This document shows, in pieces, positions 21,639-30,200 of a stretch of 40,088 nucleotides of DNA (position 1 is its first letter; every line of letters begins with the position of its first letter). Position numbers and translations under genes: made by a program. The notes beneath the pieces were generated by a model. It was not told the DNA's origin and did no database searches. It saw only the letters and a program-made list of their open reading frames with translations. The DNA is taken from positions 1-40,088 of IMG/VR virus record IMGVR_UViG_3300044621_000561; one strand, given 5' to 3'. The stretch is from a virus.

Positions 21639-21750
21639 ACTTTCCTAATACCGCACGGACGGTACCGTTCTTGTTGAGACGAACGACCATACCGTCCTTG
21701 ATTTGGACTGAGTTAAAGCCTCTGTGAGTCTTATACTTTCCAGAGGACAT
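21589..21750 (-). CDS. Small basic protein, 53 aa
   Basis: Starts MSSGKYKTHRGFNSVQIKDG. The middle VVRLNKNGTVRAVLGKYG is beta-strand-like, and the end TRRG overlaps the 96-aa gene by 50 bases. Its ATG overlaps the preceding stop (TAATG), which supports translation. Function unknown. Confidence 0.6.
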   Translation of the reverse strand: MSSGKYKTHRGFNSVQIKDGMVVRLNKNGTVRAVLGKYGTYGKKDSSLATRRG

Positions 21751-21926
21751 TACTTCTTCTTGGCCTTACCTGCTGCAGAAAGAGCAATCGCAATAGCCTG
21801 CTTCTTGTTCTTAACAACAGGTGCCTTCTTTGGACCCTTGGGGTCCTTACCTGAATGAAGTTTGCCAGCCTTGTATTCTTTCATTACTTTAGAAATCTTG
21901 GCTTGAGCCTTAGTCTTCTTCTTCAT
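21750..21926 (-). CDS. DUF6496-like Lys-rich protein, 58 aa
   Basis: 20 Lys in 58 residues. The pattern VMKEYKAGKLHSGKDPKGP followed by KNKKQAIAIALSAAGKAKKK is that of DUF6496, a small basic family common in phages and some bacteria. Linked by ATGA and TAATG to its neighbours. Probably DNA binding or a virion component. Confidence 0.78.
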   Translation of the reverse strand: MKKKTKAQAKISKVMKEYKAGKLHSGKDPKGPKKAPVVKNKKQAIAIALSAAGKAKKK

Positions 21927-22078
21927 TTATCTAGATATCTTCCTGGATTCTTGTTCTTGGACTTCAGTGGCTTCTGCTTCATAATGGCAGCATCAAGGGC
22001 GTTGATCTTCTTAGTAGGCATCTTGGCTGGCTTTACTCCAACCTTCTTTGCAGGCTTCTTCATCGCAGGCTTCTTCAT
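21923..22078 (-). CDS. Lys/Pro-rich small protein, 51 aa
   Basis: Begins with a KKPAMKKPAKK repeat like histone H1 or bacterial Hc1-type tails, followed by a helix (INALDAAIMKQ) and a basic end. 16 Lys and 1 Arg. It shares a base with the stop of the gene upstream. Likely to bind DNA. Confidence 0.68.
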   Translation of the reverse strand: MKKPAMKKPAKKVGVKPAKMPTKKINALDAAIMKQKPLKSKNKNPGRYLDK

Positions 22079-22254
22079 TAGTTACGCACCTGCTTTGGTG
22101 CTGGCTTTCCTGGAGCACCAGTCTGCAACTTCTCATAGGTGTCAAAGCGGGTCTGTGATACTGGCTGGGTTACAGGGTATGGCTGGAAGTATTCTTCCTC
22201 GAAGGTCTCTTCGACCTGTCCCTTGCCGTAGGCTTCTGGGTTATTTACTGGCAT
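22078..22254 (-). CDS. Hypothetical protein, 58 aa
   Basis: Start set at 22254 because AAGGAG lies seven bases upstream; a longer in-frame ORF to 22329 has none and would overlap the previous gene. Starts MPVNNPEAYGKGQVEETFEE; acidic middle, Pro/Gln rich, probably disordered. Role unknown, within the virion unit. Confidence 0.65.
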   Translation of the reverse strand: MPVNNPEAYGKGQVEETFEEEYFQPYPVTQPVSQTRFDTYEKLQTGAPGKPAPKQVRN

Positions 22255-22258
22255 TTGT

Positions 22259-22543
22259 TTACTCCTTGAAGGTAAGGTTGATTCCATCAAATGCCTTGCC
22301 TGCATCATTGCTGAGGCGAACAGCGGCATCTATATCAGGTTGTCTTGTACTGCGTGGTTCGATACCCTCTTTGACTGCGGAGAAGTACGAATCCAACTCT
22401 CTATTGTCTTTCTTTATCTTTGCGCTATCCCAGCCTGTACGACTAGGTGCGGTAGATGGGGCAATCATTGGCATATTCTCAGATATGCAGTCGCCGTATG
22501 ATGCGTGGTCTTTTGTCTTACAAGAAGATGTGCAATTACTCAT
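22259..22543 (-). CDS. Hypothetical protein with N-terminal Cys cluster, 94 aa
   Basis: The N-terminus has C4, C8 and C19 (MSNCTSSCKTKDHASYGDC), a possible metal site seen in other uncharacterised phage proteins. The middle KKDNRELDSYFSAVKEGIEP is helical. Its start overlaps the stop of the upstream gene at 22543. Function unknown. Confidence 0.68.
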   Translation of the reverse strand: MSNCTSSCKTKDHASYGDCISENMPMIAPSTAPSRTGWDSAKIKKDNRELDSYFSAVKEGIEPRSTRQPDIDAAVRLSNDAGKAFDGINLTFKE

Positions 22544-22854
22544 TATGGAATCACCGTTAGATAGTCGCTGTAGCCTGCAGCGATAAGGATATCAGCGGTA
22601 GCTTGATCTACTGTGTATTCGTGACCACCTAGAAAGTACTGGTCTGCTGCAGCCAAGTCATCTTGGCTAGGAGTTCTATTCTCTGTCACGGTAGAACCAT
22701 TGATAAGTAGGCTAACGCCTCTACCGATATCTGTAATACGACCAATACCATTGGCATTAGGGCGACCAGCAAGGCGGGCATAAGGAGTGTTTAAGTCTCC
22801 ATCAGGTAGCCACGTCTCGGCTTGCCAAGGTGTCATTAGGTGGTAATCAGCCAT
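22543..22854 (-). CDS. Hypothetical structural protein, 103 aa
   Basis: Starts MADYHLMTPWQAETWLPDGD with AAAGGAG upstream. It is the first gene after the capsid, in the place of a head-completion or head-tail joining protein, and is followed by small basic genes. The end DQATADILIAAGYSDYL is helical. Assignment by position only. Confidence 0.6.
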   Translation of the reverse strand: MADYHLMTPWQAETWLPDGDLNTPYARLAGRPNANGIGRITDIGRGVSLLINGSTVTENRTPSQDDLAAADQYFLGGHEYTVDQATADILIAAGYSDYLTVIP

Positions 22855-22881
22855 TGTTCTCCTTTAGGTGAACTTACAGCG

Positions 22882-22905
22882 AAGGCAGAGGTTTCCCTCT
22901 GCCCC
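22882..22905 (-). terminator. Hairpin with GAAA tetraloop after the capsid gene
   Basis: On the minus strand GGCAGAGG-GAAA-CCTCTGCC (22896-22903 with 22884-22891), extendable by G-T pairs, starts 15 bases past the capsid stop. GAAA is a stable GNRA loop. The following TTCGCTG is only weakly T rich, so partial termination or mRNA 3'-end protection is likely. Confidence 0.6.
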
Positions 22906-22918
22906 ACTGTCAATCAAC

Positions 22919-23848
22919 CTAGTTGATGGATGTAGCAGACTCAATACGATAGAGAGCCGCTTCACGAAGGCGAGCGAAGCCTCCGAAGTAGTACCAACCG
23001 ATGGTGCGGAAACGACGGAGTGTGTCGATTTCTGGACCGATAACGGTGGTGATGTCCTGACCCATTGCTTCAGCAAGGGCTTCACGACCAGCGACAACTG
23101 CCTGGTAAACAGTAACTGTTCCAGTGTTGACAACTGATGGTACGCGAGGTGTTTCAACTACGAATGCACCTTCGATAACGCCAACTGCACCAGCGACGAA
23201 CGGTGTGCGCTCGACATACTTGGTGAGTTCCTGGAAACCGCCAGTGCCTGATTCGGCACGGAGGTCAGCAGACTGACGTGGGTGGAGGTAAGCAGCATAG
23301 AGTTCGCCAATACGAGGCAAAGCCTTGTTTGAGCGAAGTTGTGTTACAGCCTCACGGATATCAGCAACGCTGATGGTCATTGTGGATGTAATGCCGTTAC
23401 GGTTTGTAGCAGTTCCTGCGAAAATCGCATTGGTTCCGCCAGTGAGGACAGATGCTACAACGCTGTCGATTGAGTCAGCAGCATTGTACGCAATGATGTC
23501 TGCAAGAGCAGCATCTACATCGTTGAACGATGTGAGGTTCAACTTCTTGGTTGTTGTTACAGCAGAGCCGTACTCATTGAGAGTAACGGTGACCTGTGAT
23601 GGGTTGCCAAGGGCAGTGGAGGAAACGTCAGATGTTTCAGTCAAGGTGCTTGTAGCAGTGCTTAGGTCTGAATAGATGGAGAATACAACTGACGATCCTG
23701 GCATTGCCTGTTGAACTGGCTTGACGTCAGCAATCGCACGCATTACAGGAATGGAGCGAAGCGCCATACGAACGTACTGATCGTACGCTGTCTGGACGAG
23801 GTTACTGACCGTAGTGGTAGGTGTTAACGTACCAGCGGGTAGTGCCAT
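22919..23848 (-). CDS. Major capsid protein, N4-gp56 family, 309 aa
   Basis: The N-terminus NLVQTAYDQYVRMALRSIP and the segment QAMPGSSVVFSIYSD are as in the N4-gp56 capsid family (HK97 fold). A GNPSQVTVTLNEYGSA strand and helix follow, and the end is RTIGWYYFGGFARLREAALY. Length 309 is typical. AAAGG lies upstream. It self-assembles around the scaffold encoded just upstream. Confidence 0.9.
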   Translation of the reverse strand: MALPAGTLTPTTTVSNLVQTAYDQYVRMALRSIPVMRAIADVKPVQQAMPGSSVVFSIYSDLSTATSTLTETSDVSSTALGNPSQVTVTLNEYGSAVTTTKKLNLTSFNDVDAALADIIAYNAADSIDSVVASVLTGGTNAIFAGTATNRNGITSTMTISVADIREAVTQLRSNKALPRIGELYAAYLHPRQSADLRAESGTGGFQELTKYVERTPFVAGAVGVIEGAFVVETPRVPSVVNTGTVTVYQAVVAGREALAEAMGQDITTVIGPEIDTLRRFRTIGWYYFGGFARLREAALYRIESATSIN

Positions 23849-23879
23849 TTAGGTTTAGCCTTTCGGATAGTTACGGAAG

Positions 23880-24347
23880 TTAGATACCAGACTCACGAAT
23901 GATTGCATCCAAATCTTCACGGCTGTTAGCGTTCATCAAACGACGATAGACATCATCTAGTGGAGCAGGCGCTTGGGCTTGGTCTACTGTCTGAGTCATA
24001 CGCTGATACTGCTGTGCTTGAGCTGGATTTACATTCGGTGCTGCCTGGTTTTGGCCTGCATCAATACCGAATACATCGGCATAGTTTGAAAGCCAGTTTG
24101 ATACAGACTCCTCAGTTGGGTCTATATCCTGTGGGATAAATGAAGCAATCTTCTGATTTACCCCGCGACGTTCGAGGGCGTCCTTAATTGCTCGTTCTCT
24201 TTGTGCTTTAGATAGGGATTCAAACTGACTCTTAAGGTCAGCTAGTTCCTTTTCTTTCTGCTTGTTTGCTTTACGCAGTTGTTTGACGAGATCATTACCC
24301 AAATCGTTAAGATCTGAATCGTCGTCCTCGTAGTCGTAGTTGGACAT
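23880..24347 (-). CDS. Capsid scaffolding protein, 155 aa
   Basis: An acidic start (YDYEDDDSDLNDLG), a long coiled coil (residues 18-60, KQLRKANKQKEKELADLKSQ) and a Gln/Pro-rich linker before a C-terminal helix are the usual make-up of scaffold proteins, which sit directly before the capsid gene. AAAGGGAGAAGG precedes the ATG. Confidence 0.8.
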   Translation of the reverse strand: MSNYDYEDDDSDLNDLGNDLVKQLRKANKQKEKELADLKSQFESLSKAQRERAIKDALERRGVNQKIASFIPQDIDPTEESVSNWLSNYADVFGIDAGQNQAAPNVNPAQAQQYQRMTQTVDQAQAPAPLDDVYRRLMNANSREDLDAIIRESGI

Positions 24348-24385
24348 AGGTCCTTCTCCCTTTGTTAGTTGTTGGTCGCAGACCT

Positions 24386-24463
24386 CATATAGATTCGGGG
24401 ACTCTCTATATGGCTTCTGCTACTGGTCTTGTTATCTCTCTGTCAGGCCAGTGGTTCTGACAG
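24386..24463 (-). promoter_or_regulatory. Two hairpins in the leader of scaffold/capsid
   Basis: The 121-base gap 24348-24468 contains CATATAG/CTATATG (24386-24392 with 24406-24412) and CTGTCAG/CTGACAG (24440-24446 with 24457-24463). I see no gene in it. Sites for RNA processing or an internal promoter ahead of the abundantly needed scaffold and capsid genes are plausible. Confidence 0.45.
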
Positions 24464-24468
24464 CAGGC

Positions 24469-25755
24469 TTAGAATGAGCCAGCGCGTTCGCGGGCTAGTG
24501 CGCCTTGTGCTGCACCTGATGAGCCAGCAAATTGTGCTTGCTCTAGTTCAGATAGTTTACGGCGCTTACGCTCTGCTTCTGCAGAGCCTGTGAGTCCAAA
24601 GACTTCTTGCTCGGCTGTGGCTTGGGTATACTCTCCAAGACCTTGCTTGGCGTAGATATTGCCAAGCATTTGTGCTCTCGGTAGAACTCCTGCTACTGCT
24701 TGGAATCCTTCACGAGCCTGTGCTCCAGTAACTCCAAAGCGAGCAAGTTCTTCTGCTCTAGATAGTCCTGTTGCAAGTCCTTGTCCCATTGCTGCTCCAC
24801 CGATTTCAGCGGCAGTAACCTTACGCTTGATGCTTGTAAGAGCCTTATCTGGGTCTAGAGCATAGGCAAGGATGTCACCATTAGTAATGTCAGGATAGAA
24901 CTCACGTAGGGCTTGAGAAACTTCTGGGTTAGCATTGATAACGCGGTTATAGGCCGTACCAATACGATCTTCAAGCTCTGCTGCGGATACATCTCCAGCA
25001 ATAAACTTCTCGAATCCTTCTTGACGGCCCAGTTCACCACGTGTGTAATAGGACTCTGGTAGGCCATAGTTACGCATAATGCTTTGGTATTGGTCTTCTA
25101 AATCAATATACTCAGCCTCAGATAAAGCACGAAGACCTTTACCTACACGCTGTGCATTAGCAGCAAAACGCTTCTTGTAGGCATCAGTGCCGCGTAGACG
25201 GATTGTAAACTCTGCAGGGGGTAGACCTTCTTCGATAAAACCACGCAGTGGCTCTACAAGAGCACCTAGACCATACTGACTGAATTGTTCAAACAATAGG
25301 TTATAGGCAGACTCACCTGCTGCTCTGCGATTTGCTGCAGCATCTCCAGCAATTCGAGCGTAGAACTCTGCAAGAGTATCTGTTAGGTCGCCATCTTCTT
25401 CATCGCTGCCCTCGTCAACGCCATTAGTTGCTAGAGTTTCAAATGCTGTAGCTCTACCAAACTCAGTTTCAGCAGTAATGGCTGCAGCGGCTGCATCAGC
25501 ATCTAAATCAGCAGTAATCGTTGCTAAGTCAGTAGCGGCAGTGCCTGCCTCTTCTACTGTTTTTTCTGCAGTGCTTAGGGCAATTTCAGTCTTTGGAGTT
25601 TGTGCTGTTATTCTTTTTGTTAGACTGGCTCGTAAGGCCTTGCGTTCTCTATCGGTCATACGCTTTGGGTCTAAAGTAGAACCACTACGGGTTCCAACGC
25701 CTGTCTGGGCTTCACTATCTGCCATCAAGCCTGTAGGTCTAGCATTGATTCTCAT
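24469..25755 (-). CDS. Putative internal virion protein, 428 aa
   Basis: Helical and Ala/Glu/Thr rich. Residues 40-110 are coiled-coil-like (TAEKTVEEAGTAATDLATI), with Gly/Ala-rich repeats at the end (GAAMGQGLATGLSRAEEL, AGSSGAAQGALAR). It follows two other large helical proteins, the place of ejection proteins in podoviruses. Not assigned to a family. Confidence 0.6.
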   Translation of the reverse strand: MRINARPTGLMADSEAQTGVGTRSGSTLDPKRMTDRERKALRASLTKRITAQTPKTEIALSTAEKTVEEAGTAATDLATITADLDADAAAAAITAETEFGRATAFETLATNGVDEGSDEEDGDLTDTLAEFYARIAGDAAANRRAAGESAYNLLFEQFSQYGLGALVEPLRGFIEEGLPPAEFTIRLRGTDAYKKRFAANAQRVGKGLRALSEAEYIDLEDQYQSIMRNYGLPESYYTRGELGRQEGFEKFIAGDVSAAELEDRIGTAYNRVINANPEVSQALREFYPDITNGDILAYALDPDKALTSIKRKVTAAEIGGAAMGQGLATGLSRAEELARFGVTGAQAREGFQAVAGVLPRAQMLGNIYAKQGLGEYTQATAEQEVFGLTGSAEAERKRRKLSELEQAQFAGSSGAAQGALARERAGSF

Positions 25756-25758
25756 TTA

Positions 25759-27252
25759 TTACCCCGTAAATCCGAAGTCACGAAGAATACCCAACGCTGC
25801 GGTTGAGACATCTTCTCTTGCCTGATCTGTGTACTGCCAGCGTGAATCTTTACGAAGAGCACGCTTGAAATCAAAGGTAGTCATTTCTCTATCTGGGCCT
25901 ATAGCACTGCGTAATACTGGGTCATCTAGTTTGATAGATGCTGGGTCCAACTCAAGAGTGGTCGCCATAATTCTTTTATATGGCGCATAGATAACATCAA
26001 GGTCTACACCTTGGTCAATAAGAGCTCCAACCTTATCTGGCAATCCCAATTTAGCAGTCTGACGGATAATGTTCTTAAATGTATCAACATCTTCGCCATC
26101 TTCAATGCGTTTAGCCCAGCCATCTGCTACAGAACCAAAGTCCTTCATCAAGTCAAAGCCATTAGCTGCGGCAGTTTTTGCTAAATCCTGCAGGCTAAGT
26201 TTACGAGTATCGGCTTTACGCTGTGAATACTCAGGCAACTTGCGAATCTTATTAGCTAGGAACTGGTCCTTATCAAGACCGCCAGTGTAAACATTGACAG
26301 TTACGCCACCAATTTTCTTTGGTGTAGCCTTGATAATCGAAGAGGCTTTCTTCTCTTCAGCAATAAGATCAGCGCTATACTTGGCAGATTCTTCAGCGGT
26401 TGGCATACGGCCTAGTTCAGCCTTAAAGATATCCTCAACCTTGGCTGCTGCTTCTAGTGGTGTAGATATATTTTGAGTACCAGTGGCTTTTCCTAGCCCA
26501 CCTCCACCACCTGCTCCCTTGAGAGCAGCGGTTTCGTTAATTTTATCTTGAAGGAATTGAGACCACGATACTTCTTCTCCCCAAGCCAGAGAGCGTGCTT
26601 GATTTGCACCAATAGCTGACTGATACGCAGCGACTAGAGCATCGCTATACACGCCACTAATAGGCCCTTTATAGAAATCAGAAGATGCTAAAAGTTCTGC
26701 TAAATCTTGACGCTCTGCTGCGGACATCGCACGAATAACTCTGGCTGCGCCATTAACCTCGGAGATATAATCACGCACTGCTGTTACTTCTGCTTGGTCG
26801 CCAGGTGTATTGTCCTTAGTCTTAACCTTTGACTTTGGGGCATACTTACCAGTACGGTTAATCCTGTCGTTTAGATCTGCTGCACGAGCCTGAAGGATTG
26901 CACTGTTAGGCTGACTCTGCATAAGAGTCATAACCTCTTCAAGTTCCTGCTTGGCCTTGGCTACTTCTTTACCTGTTGCAGTAGCACGGATGGTCTTTTT
27001 ATTGGTCTGAAAATAGGAACTACGAGCAGTCTCAACGCTAGTAGCATTGCTCTTAGCCTTGTCAAATTCTAACTGTGCAGCAGCAATGCGCTTATCAATA
27101 GCCTCGCGTTGTGCTGGTGAAATACGACCACCAGCAGCAGCAAGGGCTGCCTTCTGCTTATTGAGTTCTGCGCTTGCAGCAGTCAGTTTCTTGCGAGCAG
27201 CTTTTACTGCGGAGTCATCATCTAAGAAACTCTTGAGAGTTACCTCTGCCAT
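25759..27252 (-). CDS. Putative internal virion/ejection protein, 497 aa
   Basis: An N-terminal coiled coil (KKLTAASAELNKQKAALAAA) is followed by a Gly-rich break at about 247-253 and a helical C-terminal half. It is part of a three-gene block of large helical proteins between portal and scaffold. Role inferred from position and composition. Confidence 0.6.
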   Translation of the reverse strand: MAEVTLKSFLDDDSAVKAARKKLTAASAELNKQKAALAAAGGRISPAQREAIDKRIAAAQLEFDKAKSNATSVETARSSYFQTNKKTIRATATGKEVAKAKQELEEVMTLMQSQPNSAILQARAADLNDRINRTGKYAPKSKVKTKDNTPGDQAEVTAVRDYISEVNGAARVIRAMSAAERQDLAELLASSDFYKGPISGVYSDALVAAYQSAIGANQARSLAWGEEVSWSQFLQDKINETAALKGAGGGGGLGKATGTQNISTPLEAAAKVEDIFKAELGRMPTAEESAKYSADLIAEEKKASSIIKATPKKIGGVTVNVYTGGLDKDQFLANKIRKLPEYSQRKADTRKLSLQDLAKTAAANGFDLMKDFGSVADGWAKRIEDGEDVDTFKNIIRQTAKLGLPDKVGALIDQGVDLDVIYAPYKRIMATTLELDPASIKLDDPVLRSAIGPDREMTTFDFKRALRKDSRWQYTDQAREDVSTAALGILRDFGFTG

Positions 27253-27265
27253 CTCTGCCTATCTC

Positions 27266-30200
27266 CTAGTCATCCAGTAATCTGCCGAAGAGCACGTCGT
27301 ATGCTGCTTGGGTATTTTCGTTGTATTTTGCTAATTCCTTGATTGACATAATGGTTCCATCTTTAATGGATTGCATTAGGTCTCTATTTGTTCCAGTCAG
27401 AGCAAAGATTTCTTTCTGGGTCTTATAGTCTGAATATGCCTTGACCATCTGACGCAATACATCTTGAGTGTCTTTGCGGATAGATCCATATGTTGGGTCA
27501 TCTAAGAACTTCTCTAAGTCATCAAGTGCCTGCAGGGTCTTAATGCGTTTCTCAGCCCCTTGGTTAAGTTCTTCTTGAACCAGTGGACGACCTGCAAAGA
27601 AGCGGGACTTCCAGTCATTAAACTGCTGACGAGCAAGGCTGCGTGCAAAGTCTGATGCTGAAAACTTCAAAGTATTTTCATATTCATCGCGCTTCTGGTA
27701 ATAAATCTGCAAATCTGATGAGGTTTGTACCTCACGTAGGTATTCCTCAACGCGCTTATTGGTACGAAGACCCATTGTTGCCATTGTGCGGTAAGCATCA
27801 AATGAGAAGGCACCCTTATGCGGAATCAGGAATGCTGCAGCCTGTGGATAGTCTTTGAACATTGTCTCATTATCTGAGACGAATTTGCCAGACTCTTCGG
27901 CATAACCAAAGAAGGCTACAGTCTTACGTTCAGATTCTGTAACGGTATAAGGCACAGCGTTAGGAAATAGCTCCACCCAACGTTTCATCGCTGCGTCATA
28001 GTCTCCATCATACTGCTCACGAAGAGCGTTGAAAGACTGCTTGAAGTTAGCCTGACCAGCATCTCTGATCCACTCTTGCATATCAGACTTGAGCTGAATT
28101 GAAGGTGAGGCTGGTGCAAAGAATCCAAATACGAAGCGGGTAGCCAGAATTGACAAAGTTGTATTGCGAGCCCTCTCGCGGTAAGCCTCTAGTTCACCAG
28201 GCGAGGGTGGCAAAAGATTACCATCTGTATCATAACGCTTTGGAATACCGTGACCTGCTGCCTCAAGGTAAGTGACAGCCTTACGATATGCAGAAGCATA
28301 CTGACCATTGCGCTCATCTTGGCTCATAGCACTCAGCGCTCTGTTGACGTGAGCAGGCATTAGGCGTGATACCAAGCCTTGGTCTACTGAGTATTCGCCA
28401 AGTGTATAGCGAGCGATTGTATCGCCCATACCTGGCTCAAAGATGTTGGTTAGGTTTTGTATCGCAGTCATCGGGATAGCCGCTGCTGGACCTGAGAATG
28501 TTGGTAGCCACGACTCTGTATTCAGTGATGGCGACAACATCTTAACTGATGCACCAAACTGTACAGGGAATGGAACCTTAAAGTCTTGCGGAATGCCCAG
28601 TGCCGTTAGTGCGCCCTGAACCGCACGATAGCCTGGAGCAAAGTGTGGATACACAAAGTACTTCTCGCCACGATCATCTTCCTGAATCCAACCAGAGTGT
28701 GCTATGCCATCAAATGTGAGGGCTAACTTCTGGATAGCCTCTGGGTTATATCGAACGATACGAGCAAGACGGCGATAGAAATCCTCTTGAGCGCGATAGA
28801 AACGAGCAAAGTTACGGGCAGTAAAGGATGCTTGGCTTCGGATAAGCGGGTTATCAACATATGGAAGTATCTGAGATACTGCACGCTCTTCAACCAACTT
28901 AGCGTATTCACGTTTTGCATTGACAAGAGCTGCTGCTTTTGATTCAGCATCATCAATGCCCTTAGTAAAGTTATCATAGAAGGCTTGCTCAAAGCCTGAC
29001 TTCTTCATCTGCTTACGAATCTTGGTTACTTCGTACAGCGCCATAGGCTGGCGTGATAGACGAGCAGTTGACAGACCAAGCCACACCCAGCCCTTTTGCA
29101 TCAAAGGTGATGTGTAGTTATTGACATCAGCAACAGGAACTAACTCTGGCCCAACTACCGATGCTGGTATAAGGTCAATATCTTCTGGTAGGTCATCAAG
29201 AGTCAACTTGCCTGTAACGGTGTAACGATTTAACTCTGGGTCAAAACTACGAACCTTATTGAGTAGTTCTGTATTGATATCACCGTTGCGACCAGTGACG
29301 ATTGCTCTAGCACGGTTAAGAACAATCTGAGCGTATTCATCAATGGATAAATTCTTACCAGATGATAGACGTGCGTCATCTAAAACTTTTTTATTCTTAG
29401 GGTCTGATAGCCACGCCTTCATAGCATTGACTGCTTCTACAGGCTTGTCAGCATTAGCAAGGGCAATAGAACCTAGTTCGTCATTACCATAGAATGAGAT
29501 ACGTAGCGCCCAAGCAATCATTGATGCTTCGTTGTTTGGCGTTAAGCCAATCTCGGTAAAGCCTCTTGCGCTTGCTGCTTGAGCATACTTGGTCTTTAGA
29601 CCACCAAGGTCTAGGCGTAGTTCTGCTTGCTTGACTCCAAGAGTCTTGGCTAGGTCAAAGGCTGAATCAATATAGTTAGATCCTGCAGCAAAGTTAAAGC
29701 CGCCCTCGGATACGATAGATAGTAAGTTATCTATATCGCCGTACAGTACTTGTTCTGTCAGTAATTCTAAACCTTCGCTGTCTAGTTTAGACAAGCCAGT
29801 CATCTTTGCAAAGCGCTGTACGCGACCTGCTGTCAAAGCCTCAGCCATAATCTTACGAACTTCTTGTTCTACGCCACCTTCAATCTCTTTGCGTAGGCGA
29901 CGTACTCCAGCCTGTGCTCCCTTGACTTTCTTAGCATCAGTGCTGTTCTTTATAATATCGTTGTACTCTGCAATCTTGGCTTTCTTGGCAGAAAGAATAC
30001 CGTCAACCTCTTTGATGCGAGTGGCGTATCCTGCAGATTCGTCCCTATTAACAAAACGCATAATCAAACCAAGAGGTTCTGAGGCAAACTTTTCGCCAGC
30101 AGTTAGTCCTGGCGTTAAGCGCATTGCTGTGTTAAGACGGGTTGATAGATAGCGACCTTTAGCAATACCCCAAGGGCTGTTGCCAATAGCGATATTTACC

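Noticed and set aside
21855-22586. 243-residue hydrophobic rightward ORF
   Set aside because: It is antisense to six well-coupled small leftward genes; Phe/Leu richness mirrors their Lys/Glu codons.
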